Positions 24,969-32,797 of a stretch of DNA of 64,000 bases are shown here, piece after piece; the first letter of the stretch is position 1; each line of letters starts with the position of its first letter. The stretch is from Clostridiales bacterium mt11 (GTDB lineage Bacteria; Bacillota; Clostridia; Tissierellales; Tepidimicrobiaceae), in assembly GCA_001282665.1 (NCBI GenBank), contig LN874948.1, positions 192,353-256,352 of the forward strand, read 5' to 3'. The position numbers and the translations under genes were made by a program. The notes beneath the pieces are model-generated. The model was not told the origin of the DNA and did no database searches. It saw nothing but the letters and a program-made list of their open reading frames with translations.

Positions 24969-26024
24969 TTATGATTTCAAAGTTGTATTTTCTGATGTGG
25001 ATTCCTTAGCAACTTCCACTAATGCTTGTATATTTTCTAGCTTTGTCCTTGCACCAATACCGCATGCTGGAGAAAGTATATTCACTCCATTTCTTATACA
25101 GCTTCTAGCAAGATTTTTTATAGTATCTGGAGAACCTTTCTCAAGTGTTAATGTGCTTACATTTCCCATTATAGCTTTATTATCTACGTTATTCCCAACT
25201 TCCCTTACACTAGCGATGGAATCAAAACTTATAACATCACTATCAAGAAAATTGAGTATTCCATATACACTTTTTAGCTTGCCACATATGTGTATTATAG
25301 TTCCTCCAGAGGTCTCCTCTTTAACTGCATTGACTATTTTATTTAAATAGGGAGCTGCAAATTCTTGAAATAACTTTGGCCCTAAAATTTCTCCTGTACC
25401 ACTAGGGTCTGAAATAGCCAATATATCTGCCCCAGCCTCTATTTCAGCTTTAGCAAAACGTATGAGGTTTTCCGTAACGAATTCCATAAACTCATGAGCC
25501 TCTTTCGGTTTTTTCCTCAACTCCTTATAATAATTCACTGGTTCCATCAAGGAAGAAGCTGTACTTACAGGTCCTACCAAATTGGCTATAATAGGAACAT
25601 CTAAATTTTCATTTTTAAGTATTTTTATAGCATCTAAAACTACTTTAGTTCTACCTTCAGTTAAACTCAATTTTTTGAGCTTTCTCCACTCTATAACTGA
25701 ATCAATTGGATACTCTGTAACCCTGGGCTCATTTATCTTAGTTCCTAAACCTACAGTAGCTCCCATAGACTCAGCCTCTACAGTCATACAAAATGGTACT
25801 CCAAAATTTTCAAATCCTCCATTTTCACAAACTCCCATAGTAAGCTTTGCCATCATCTCAGCATCCTTATGAGCCTCCGGCCATTTAATTCCAGTGATAT
25901 CCATAATATCTTCTACTATCATATTCATCATACCACCGGGACAAATACAAGGAATACGATCTACTTTGTCCCCCCTTATTGCCCGAAACAATCTTTCCTT
26001 TTTGGATAGTGGTTCTATAGACAT
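24969..26024 (-). CDS. UroD-family corrinoid-dependent methyltransferase (MtaA/MtbA-like) A
   Basis: This 351-residue TIM-barrel protein belongs to the uroporphyrinogen decarboxylase superfamily. It starts with the family KKERLFRAIRGDKVDRIPC segment. The zinc ligands of the methyltransferase branch are present as IIHICGKLKSV near residue 245 and a late Cys in ILSPACGIGART. True UroD lacks this set, so it is not a heme enzyme. It may transfer a methyl group to or from the corrinoid protein at 27146. Acceptor and donor are unknown; coenzyme M is unlikely in a fermentative bacterium. It sits third in the operon. Confidence 0.83.
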   Translation of the reverse strand: MSIEPLSKKERLFRAIRGDKVDRIPCICPGGMMNMIVEDIMDITGIKWPEAHKDAEMMAKLTMGVCENGGFENFGVPFCMTVEAESMGATVGLGTKINEPRVTEYPIDSVIEWRKLKKLSLTEGRTKVVLDAIKILKNENLDVPIIANLVGPVSTASSLMEPVNYYKELRKKPKEAHEFMEFVTENLIRFAKAEIEAGADILAISDPSGTGEILGPKLFQEFAAPYLNKIVNAVKEETSGGTIIHICGKLKSVYGILNFLDSDVISFDSIASVREVGNNVDNKAIMGNVSTLTLEKGSPDTIKNLARSCIRNGVNILSPACGIGARTKLENIQALVEVAKESTSENTTLKS

Positions 26025-26064
26025 AAATTTTCCTCCTTAAACTAATCCATATTTATAACCCATA

Positions 26065-27159
26065 CTACTTATCATATCTACTAAAACTCATTAGTTCTTC
26101 CAATTTCTCATCTGTAATTGGCCAACCAATTTCTCTAGCTGTATCCATCATAGCATCAATATTTTCTATAGGAGTTTCCACTGGAAGTCCACATCCAGAC
26201 ATAATTCCATATCCTTTAGCAGATTTGTATCCATCTTTTACACATTGTAATGTAGCCTTTCTTACATCTTCCTTAGTACCTGCATACATTATAGAAGAAG
26301 GATCCACATTTCCCATTATCTTAAGTCTATCTCCTACGGTTTCTGTACAATTTTTAAGATTTGCAATATTGTCTATACTTAAGGAGCCAACGCCTATATC
26401 CACTATATCTTCCCATATACCATCTGTTTTACCACATATATGTATAGATGCACCAGAGCCTTTAGATTTTATAAAATCTACAAATCTTTTTAAGTACGGT
26501 TTTGAAAATTCTCTAAAATGTTTTGGACTTACTACGGTACAAGATGACATAGGTTCCGCAATACTTATGCCAATTCCTTGTTTAATAGTAGCATCTGCAA
26601 ACCTTATACAATTTTCTAAAGAAATTTCACACAACTTATGAACCGATTCAGGATCTTTTATCATCATCTTAGTCATATTTTCTACACCAATCAAGAAAAA
26701 AGCTGATGTAAAAGGTCCTACGACTAGAGCTGTACAAGGAACCTCTTCTCCTATTTCATCCTGTACATATTTCATAGCTTCAATATGGATTGGGAGCCTT
26801 GCATCTTTATATGGATTTATAGGTTGTAATTTAGATATCTCTGAAACATCATTAATAGCTGGTTCCAAAAGATCTACTGTGTCATCTTCTGGATATTTCA
26901 TCTTAGCCCCCATAGCTTCTGAAATGATAAAAAGATCTGTAAATACCTTTGCTCCATCTCCACCAAACCTTCTATGAGTTGCAATTACCGCATCTGCTAA
27001 AACTCTAGCACTGTGATTGAATTCCGAAATCTTGCATCTTAAAACCCTTGCAATTCCATTGGATAAGTTGGGATTACATTGAATTCTATCTACATCTTCT
27101 CCCTTGGAAAATGCAATAGCTCTTTCCATAGGTGTCATTTGATCTTTAAATAGCGGCAT
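26065..27159 (-). CDS. UroD-family corrinoid-dependent methyltransferase B
   Basis: This 364-residue UroD-superfamily protein overlaps the end of the corrinoid protein gene by 14 bases, so the two are translationally coupled and probably partners. The N-terminus reads MTPMERAIAFSKGEDVDRI. The zinc-site motif is SIHICGKTDGIW near residue 238, with the last Cys in IMSGCGLPVETPIENI. The coupled position next to the corrinoid protein resembles methyltransferase I/corrinoid pairs of O-demethylase systems. This makes it the best candidate for the substrate-specific enzyme. The methyl donor is not known. Confidence 0.83.
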   Translation of the reverse strand: MPLFKDQMTPMERAIAFSKGEDVDRIQCNPNLSNGIARVLRCKISEFNHSARVLADAVIATHRRFGGDGAKVFTDLFIISEAMGAKMKYPEDDTVDLLEPAINDVSEISKLQPINPYKDARLPIHIEAMKYVQDEIGEEVPCTALVVGPFTSAFFLIGVENMTKMMIKDPESVHKLCEISLENCIRFADATIKQGIGISIAEPMSSCTVVSPKHFREFSKPYLKRFVDFIKSKGSGASIHICGKTDGIWEDIVDIGVGSLSIDNIANLKNCTETVGDRLKIMGNVDPSSIMYAGTKEDVRKATLQCVKDGYKSAKGYGIMSGCGLPVETPIENIDAMMDTAREIGWPITDEKLEELMSFSRYDK

Positions 27160-27814
27160 TCTTCTTCCCCCTTACCAATTCTTTTGCTAGTCTTGCAGCT
27201 CTTGAAGCTTCAGGTGCATATCCATCTGCTCCTATCTTGTCTGCAAAGTTCTGTGATATTGGTCCTCCACCAACCATAACTACCACATTATCTCTAATTC
27301 CTTCTTTTTTTAGTAATTCAATGACCACTTCCATATTATCCATTGTAGTCGTCATTAGAGTTGAAAGTCCTATTACATTAGCTCCTATTTCCTTTGCTTT
27401 TTTTATAAATTCTACTGGAGGCACGTCCCTTCCTAAGTCATATACTTCAAACCCTGTAGTTTCCAACATGATCTTAAAAAGATTTTTTCCTATATCGTGG
27501 GTATCTCCTTCTACTACTCCAACTACAGCTTTATATCTTTCGCCAGTCTCTTCATACTTTAAATGAGGTTTTAGAACATCCATACCTGCATACATAGCAT
27601 CTGAACACATTAAAAGCTCTGGAATATAGTATTCTTCCTCTTCATAAAGCTTTCCTGCTTCATCCATTCCCACCGCTAAACCGCTAGCAATACCCTCATA
27701 TGCATCGTATTTTTTCTCTATGAATTTGTTGGCTACATCCACTGCTTTATCTTCGTCCATATCCACTACTGATTCAGCTAATTCATTTAAAAGTTCTTCT
27801 TTTAAATTTGACAT
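27146..27814 (-). CDS. Corrinoid (cobalamin-binding) methyltransferase protein
   Basis: The start is set at ATG 27814 (MSNLKEELLNEL), 8 bases after AGGAG; a GTG three codons earlier is less likely. The 222-residue protein has the two-domain layout of MtaC/MtbC-type corrinoid proteins. A four-helix cap at residues 5-90 is followed by a Rossmann-like B12 domain. The D104-T-H106-D-I-G109 motif supplies His106 as lower cobalt ligand, followed by GLSTLMTTTM and VMVGGGPIS. It carries the methyl group between UroD-family enzymes. It is the first gene of a six-gene operon and the only corrinoid protein in the window. Confidence 0.92.
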   Translation of the reverse strand: MSNLKEELLNELAESVVDMDEDKAVDVANKFIEKKYDAYEGIASGLAVGMDEAGKLYEEEEYYIPELLMCSDAMYAGMDVLKPHLKYEETGERYKAVVGVVEGDTHDIGKNLFKIMLETTGFEVYDLGRDVPPVEFIKKAKEIGANVIGLSTLMTTTMDNMEVVIELLKKEGIRDNVVVMVGGGPISQNFADKIGADGYAPEASRAARLAKELVRGKKNAAI

Positions 27815-27915
27815 ATAAATCACTCCTAAATTATTTTTTAGTATCCATGTTCAAAACATCATCTAAATTAAATCCTGCCTTATACTTACTATTTATATTT
27901 TATATATATAATAAA

Positions 27916-27947
27916 AACGATTCCATCGTTATTGTTATTTTCAATAA
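27916..27947. promoter_or_regulatory. Nested inverted repeats upstream of the corrinoid operon
   Basis: Two adjoining inverted repeats lie about 100-130 bases before the corrinoid gene: AACGAT-TCC-ATCGTT (27916-27930) and TTATTG-N7-CAATAA (27929-27947), sharing two bases. They may be operator half-sites for an unlinked regulator; no regulator gene is next to the operon. Confidence 0.4.
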
Positions 27948-28109
27948 ACAGTATTCTATCTATTAATTTTCCATATAGTTGAGTCTAGAAGATTCTATCT
28001 CCAACTTTTAGGATTCAAAGGGCATTTTCCATATGTAATCTTTAGCTGTTCTTTTAACTCACAAAGAGATTATAGCAATTCATGTGTATTGATCTCATTT
28101 ATTGATAAC

Positions 28110-28152
28110 AAAAAAGAGGATGATTAACTTAAAGTTAAACGTCCTCTTTTTT
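28110..28152 (-). terminator. Intrinsic terminator after the 28195 methyltransferase gene
   Basis: AAAAAAGAGGA...TTAACTT pairs with AAGTTAA...TCCTCTTTTTT around a 3-base internal mismatch. It separates the first UroD-family gene from the corrinoid operon. The remaining intergenic DNA (27815-28109) shows no gene, only AT-rich leader and the inverted repeats. Confidence 0.8.
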
Positions 28153-28194
28153 GAAATAACCTATTTCTATTACTTCTTATATACTTTCAATTGT

Positions 28195-29253
28195 TTAACT
28201 CTTTCTACCTAACCTAATTCCACTACTATACTTTTTAGTTGCATCTACGACGGCTTTAATATTTTCCATTGGAGCACCGCTAGGTATATCACAGCCAGAA
28301 GCAATCATATATCCCTTTGGACTATCGGCAGCTTTTTCTATACATGATTTAACTGAATTATATACATCGTCAACAGTTCCATTTCTTATAACAGAAACAG
28401 GATCGATATTTCCTATTATACAAACCTTACTGCCCATTACCCTCTTTAGCTCTTCCAAATCTTCACAATTGTCAACACTAAAAGTCGATATATTCATATC
28501 TCCTAATATAGGCCAAATACTTTTAGTCTTACCACATATATGTAATGATGGTTTTTGACCTGTTATCTTATATATCCCATCTATGGTCTTTCTAAGATAT
28601 GGTTCTACAACTTCTTTGAACTGTATTGGACTTATTAAGTTTTCAGAAGACAGTGGATCTCCAATTCCACATACCAACCCATATTCTTCATAAACAGCCT
28701 TAATATACGCTAGATTGCATTCCACCATAAAGTCCAATAACTTATGTAAATTTTCTTTATCTCTTATAAAGTCCTTCATGATGTTGTTTACTCCACGAAC
28801 CATACAAGCCGCACTTATAGGACCTGCAACTCCACTTCCTACATTGACTTCATCTCCCAGCTCCTTTTTTATCTTTCCTAATGCTTTCAATATTATTGGT
28901 AATCTACCATCCTCATATGGATTTACCACTTTCATATTCTCCAGCATCTTGTAGTCTTTTAAGACTGGCTCTAGTAAATAAGAGGCTCTAGTATCACTAT
29001 ACCCCATTTGACTTCCAAGAGCCTCCCCCATTCCTCTCAAGGTTACATTTATTCCTACGCTTTCTGCACCTAGTTCTTTTACTGTATACCTTTCAACTTC
29101 TAACATCTTATCTGCATTAAAATAATATTCCTTAGTACTTATTCCTGCATATAGTGCTGCCGTCTCTTCAAACATAAGTCGACAAGGTAATCTATCTACT
29201 TCTTCTCCACGAAAGTATGCTTCTGTTCTCTCTTTAGGTGTCATTTCAGACAT
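28195..29253 (-). CDS. UroD-family corrinoid-dependent methyltransferase C (separate unit)
   Basis: This 352-residue protein is closest in layout to methyltransferase B. It starts MTPKERTEAYFRGEEVDRLP, has LHICGKTKSIWPIL near residue 240, and the last Cys in IASGCDIPSGAPMENI. The zinc-ligand set is complete. It has its own promoter and terminator, so it is expressed separately from the corrinoid operon although it surely relies on a corrinoid partner. It may supply an alternative substrate specificity for the same corrinoid protein. No substrate can be named. Confidence 0.82.
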   Translation of the reverse strand: MSEMTPKERTEAYFRGEEVDRLPCRLMFEETAALYAGISTKEYYFNADKMLEVERYTVKELGAESVGINVTLRGMGEALGSQMGYSDTRASYLLEPVLKDYKMLENMKVVNPYEDGRLPIILKALGKIKKELGDEVNVGSGVAGPISAACMVRGVNNIMKDFIRDKENLHKLLDFMVECNLAYIKAVYEEYGLVCGIGDPLSSENLISPIQFKEVVEPYLRKTIDGIYKITGQKPSLHICGKTKSIWPILGDMNISTFSVDNCEDLEELKRVMGSKVCIIGNIDPVSVIRNGTVDDVYNSVKSCIEKAADSPKGYMIASGCDIPSGAPMENIKAVVDATKKYSSGIRLGRKS

Positions 29254-29322
29254 AATTAACCACCCTTTTTATTATTTTTTATATTTATATTAAATTGTCA
29301 CTATATTAACCATCTTTAACCA

Positions 29323-29351
29323 ATTGTATATATTACTAGGTTTATTGTCTA
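29323..29351 (-). promoter_or_regulatory. Promoter of methyltransferase C gene
   Basis: TAGACA and TACAAT boxes with a 17-base spacer lie about 70 bases before the ATG on the minus strand. Confidence 0.55.
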
Positions 29352-29407
29352 CAATTATAAATAATTTCAATATATATGCTGATATCTATGTCTATTCATT
29401 ATATGAC

Positions 29408-29435
29408 AAAAAACGGAGGTATCGTCAACACCTCC
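29408..29435 (-). terminator. Intrinsic terminator after the decayed GNAT gene
   Basis: GGAGGT and ACCTCC enclose a 9-base loop and are followed by GTTTTTT on the minus strand. Confidence 0.65.
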
Positions 29436-30295
29436 ATCTCTTCATCATATTCCCTCTCAAAAATATCTTTTCGTCTTATAACCTTTTTTAAAAAGTACTG
29501 CTTTATATCGTAGGGATACTCGTCTAATATAGAGAACACCTCATATCCACATTACATCAATATACAAACAATAATTAAAAGTATCGCATAATATTGTTCC
29601 TATAGTTTTGCCATCAGATGTTTTAAGGAATAGATTGATATCAATACCCGGCTTTTTTAATATCCCTTCCGTTTTAATTACATTGTGTTTAAATAATCCC
29701 TCATCAACACAATCAAAGTCATCTTTAAAACAGTCTGTCGTAATTGTAACGCCTTCATCAAACTCTTTATTGACATGAAGTCCACCACACTGAACATCTC
29801 TTTCATATAAGATATCATCTAATGTTTTGATAATATGCTTTAAATCCCAAACAAATACATCCACTAATATATCTTGTCCATTAATGGATTGAATGACTTG
29901 TTTTTTTAACTTTCCACCTAGGTATAAATAGTATTCATTAGAAAGAACTTGATGCCAATTATATACTATTAGTTCTCTAAATCCGTATACTTCAAATTCG
30001 TCTACTATAGTTTTTATCAATTTAATACCCAATCCACGCCTACGATATTCCTGTTTTACAAATAGATAATTTAATTCTAGTCCATTATCGCTATCTTCCT
30101 TCTCTGCTATGCTTGCACCTACAAAACCAACAAATTTTTCTCCATCAAAAGCCCCATAGATACGCCTTATATCATCACCTTTTCCCTATCTATTACATTT
30201 GACGGAACAACTCCTTTATAATCATAATCCCAACATTGAATTTATAAATCAACAGCCTTATACAGCTCCTCATTAGATAATTTGCGAATTAACAT
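29436..30295 (-). pseudogene. Decayed two-domain GNAT acetyltransferase
   Basis: The original gene started at ATG 30295 (MLIRKLSNEELYKAVDL). It is broken by an in-frame TAA at 30242-30244 and by a one-base loss in an A-run near 30180; after this the correct frame continues as GDDIRRIYGAFDGEKFVGF. The first GNAT domain then runs on with RRRGLGIKLIKTIVDEF, the acetyl-CoA loop. A second GNAT domain follows (GKTIGTILCDTFNYCLYID). Near 29541 it jumps from a Trp-Ile-stop to the C-terminal GNAT ending in another frame (GYEVFSILDEYP, YFLKK). So the second acetyl-CoA-binding region is deleted. An ORF of 163 codons (29541-30032) survives but should not be called a working gene. Confidence 0.75.
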
Positions 30296-30418
30296 AAATG
30301 TCCCCCCTCCAGAATATGGTCATAGACTCACTATTTCTAATATATAGCCTGAATTTTATTATATAGGGTATTGTTTAAATATAATATGTCAAAAACAATT
30401 AATACAAGATCTTAACAA

Positions 30419-30455
30419 AAAGGATTCATCTATTTAACCTAGATGAATCCTTTTA
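30419..30455 (-). terminator. Intrinsic terminator after the CD3324-like pseudogene
   Basis: AAAAGGATTCATCTA and TAGATGAATCCTTTT form a 15-bp stem with a 7-base loop and flanking T-run on the minus strand. Confidence 0.75.
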
Positions 30456-30461
30456 ATCTTT

Positions 30462-30723
30462 TATTTAGAATAAACAATTCTCTTAATGCTTTCAATGGAA
30501 AGACAAAATTCTTCTGCTAGATCCTCTATAGATAAACCCATAAGAAATTTTTCACGAATTTGACTATTTCTACTATCTAAATATGATCTATAACCTGAAT
30601 TTTCTCCCATTTTTTCCTAACTCCTTTAGGTTTAGGAATATATACTAATTCCCCTTGTATATATTTCTGTATTTGTTTTAATAATTCTTCTGGAAAAACA
30701 TTATTGGCTTTAATATATGTCAT
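30462..30723 (-). pseudogene. Frameshifted CD3324-family small protein
   Basis: From ATG 30723 the reading gives MTYIKANNVFPEELLKQIQ and IPKPKGVRKKW, then meets a stop. One base appears lost near 30605-30615, in an A/G-rich tract. The neighbouring frame continues as GENSGYRSYLDSRNSQI, then GLSIEDLAEEFCLSIESI and a TAA at 30462. Joined, the product of about 87 residues fits the CD3324 family of small proteins with a C-terminal helix-turn-helix. An AAGGAG ribosome site precedes the ATG. Function of the family is unknown. Sequencing error in the homopolymer is an alternative to true decay. Confidence 0.65.
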
Positions 30724-30892
30724 TCTAACTCACTCCTTAAAAAATTCGTTTTAAGGAAGCAAAGCCTACATTATAAACAATTTCTATATCTAATTAAGTT
30801 AGAATGAATATTGGCAATTATATCATTATACCCCTTTGTTTTTTATTCTCATTCCATTTAATAATAGAATTTACCTATATAGTCACCTTAAC

Positions 30893-32797
30893 TTAACATT
30901 CTATCAAAAGCAGTTCACGTTCTCCATCTGTTTTATAGTATTTTGCCTGTGCGTTCCATAGAGCATAGTACATACCATCAGAATCGGCAAGCAATTCATC
31001 GTGAGAACCCACTTGAACGATTTTCCCTTGATCAAATACAGCTATTCGGTCACTAAATCGACAACTAGACAATCGATGGGAAATAAATATAGCTGTTTTA
31101 TCTTCTACAATATCATTGAGTTTGGAATATACTTCAAACTCAGCGATGGGATCCAAAGCAGCTGTCGGCTCATCTAAAATCAAGAAAGGTTTATCTTGAT
31201 ACAAGGCTCTTGCAATAGCAATCTTTTGGGCTTCACCCCCTGAAATCTCTACACCTTCATCTGAAAAATCCTTATATAAGTAGGTATCAAGCCCATCTTT
31301 TAATTTTCCAAGTCGAATATCAAATCCAGCTTTTTCAAGGCTATTTATTACCAATTTAGAATCATAAGTTTTGCTTGTAGCTACATTTTCCCCTAGTTTA
31401 AAGGCTAAGAGTTTAAAATCTTGGAAAATCACAGAAAAAATTTGCATATATTCTCTATAATCGTACTTTCGAATATTTATACCATTTAGTAATATTTCTC
31501 CTTCATCAGGGTCGTAAAGACGGCATAAAAGCTTAATAAACGTAGTTTTCCCACTGCCATTTTGACCGACTATTGCAAGCCGTTCACCAATATGGAATTT
31601 CATGGAAACATGTCTCAATGCCCAAGTATCGGTATTAGGGTACTTAAAAGAAACATCCTTGAATTCAATAGTATAATTATTATCTTGTCTCTTCTCAACA
31701 GTTAAGGAACCTTGGTACATATCGTTTGGAATATCTAGATATTTGAAGGTCGTCTCCAGAAAGTAAGCATTGTTACGCATATCTCCAACTGTTCCGATAA
31801 TATCTGATAGACCATTAGATAATTGAGTAATAGCACCAATATATTGAGTTACAGCTCCAATACCAAATGCTCCAGCCCAAGCTTTTAAACAAACAAAAGA
31901 GTAAACCATCCCAGTTAGTATTCTAGAAATAGAAGCCGATAGAGCATATAAAATTCCCATATTACCTCTTGCATATCTGGCAATGAGACCTTTAGTAGTA
32001 AATGTAGTGTCATCTTTCAGCTTTTTATTACAAAATTCTTCTTGCTCATACATTCTAATATCTAATGCACGGTCTCTATCAAATCCTATAAACCCATAAA
32101 AACTAAAAACACGATTACCCATTCTAGCCTGAGCGGCGGCACTTGCCCAGTAGGCCATCGCTTTACTTTCCAATATGGGCGATAAGCATGTGAGCAAGAA
32201 AAAAACTCCAAGGATTAGAACAATAAACAGGGGACTATTCAGTATAATAAGATTTCCACTTGTATCTGTAACCTTCGAGTTAAATAGCGTAACGGATAAT
32301 GCAACAGAACCAATAATTTTTGTGGCTCCTGTCAATAGCATCTGATAGTGCATTATGATTCTACTTAATCCCCAGCGAGACCAGTTTTCATTTTGTTGAA
32401 TTTGTGATAGTATATCCAATGTTTCTGAATTATCAACATCACAAAAATCCATGGATAACATTTTTTCAGCATATAGTTTTTGATGCTTATAATATGTACC
32501 AGCATAACAACTATTACGCCAACGCCATAAGATAGCTAACAATAGTTCGGTTCCTGCTCCTATAAGAAGCGTAAGAAGAACCCAATGAGCAAGTTGCTCT
32601 GGTCTTCTAGCACCTGCTAACTCATCAATAACTCTAGCAGAAAAATATATGCCAATAAGTGGAAGTAAGGCATCAACTATTGCGTGAAGCGTATAGGAAA
32701 CAAATATATCAGGGAAGTTCTTCCACCAGAGATGCAAAGCTCGAATATTGAGTCCCCATGCTTTACGAATAGGGATTTGTTTTTTATCCTTCTTCAT
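30893..32797 (-). CDS. ABC exporter half (permease plus ATPase), second of a pair
   Basis: The start is set at ATG 32797 (MKKDKKQIPIRKAW) behind AAAGGAGGAGG. The 634-residue protein has an N-terminal six-helix exporter domain and a C-terminal ATPase domain. Walker A is IVGQNGSGKTTFIK, the signature is ISGGEAQKIAIARAL, Walker B is LILDEPTAALDP and the switch His is in ISHRLSS. Both catalytic Glu and signature look intact. Its gene overlaps the other half-transporter by 14 bases, so they are expected to form a heterodimer. The substrate may be a peptide, lipid or drug. Codon use here is slightly more GC-rich than in neighbouring decayed genes. Confidence 0.88.
   Translation of the reverse strand: MKKDKKQIPIRKAWGLNIRALHLWWKNFPDIFVSYTLHAIVDALLPLIGIYFSARVIDELAGARRPEQLAHWVLLTLLIGAGTELLLAILWRWRNSCYAGTYYKHQKLYAEKMLSMDFCDVDNSETLDILSQIQQNENWSRWGLSRIIMHYQMLLTGATKIIGSVALSVTLFNSKVTDTSGNLIILNSPLFIVLILGVFFLLTCLSPILESKAMAYWASAAAQARMGNRVFSFYGFIGFDRDRALDIRMYEQEEFCNKKLKDDTTFTTKGLIARYARGNMGILYALSASISRILTGMVYSFVCLKAWAGAFGIGAVTQYIGAITQLSNGLSDIIGTVGDMRNNAYFLETTFKYLDIPNDMYQGSLTVEKRQDNNYTIEFKDVSFKYPNTDTWALRHVSMKFHIGERLAIVGQNGSGKTTFIKLLCRLYDPDEGEILLNGINIRKYDYREYMQIFSVIFQDFKLLAFKLGENVATSKTYDSKLVINSLEKAGFDIRLGKLKDGLDTYLYKDFSDEGVEISGGEAQKIAIARALYQDKPFLILDEPTAALDPIAEFEVYSKLNDIVEDKTAIFISHRLSSCRFSDRIAVFDQGKIVQVGSHDELLADSDGMYYALWNAQAKYYKTDGERELLLIEC

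Noticed and set aside
24969..29253. Heme biosynthesis uroporphyrinogen decarboxylase (hemE)
   Set aside because: All proteins have the HxC...C zinc-ligand set and corrinoid/RACo partners, not heme-pathway neighbours.
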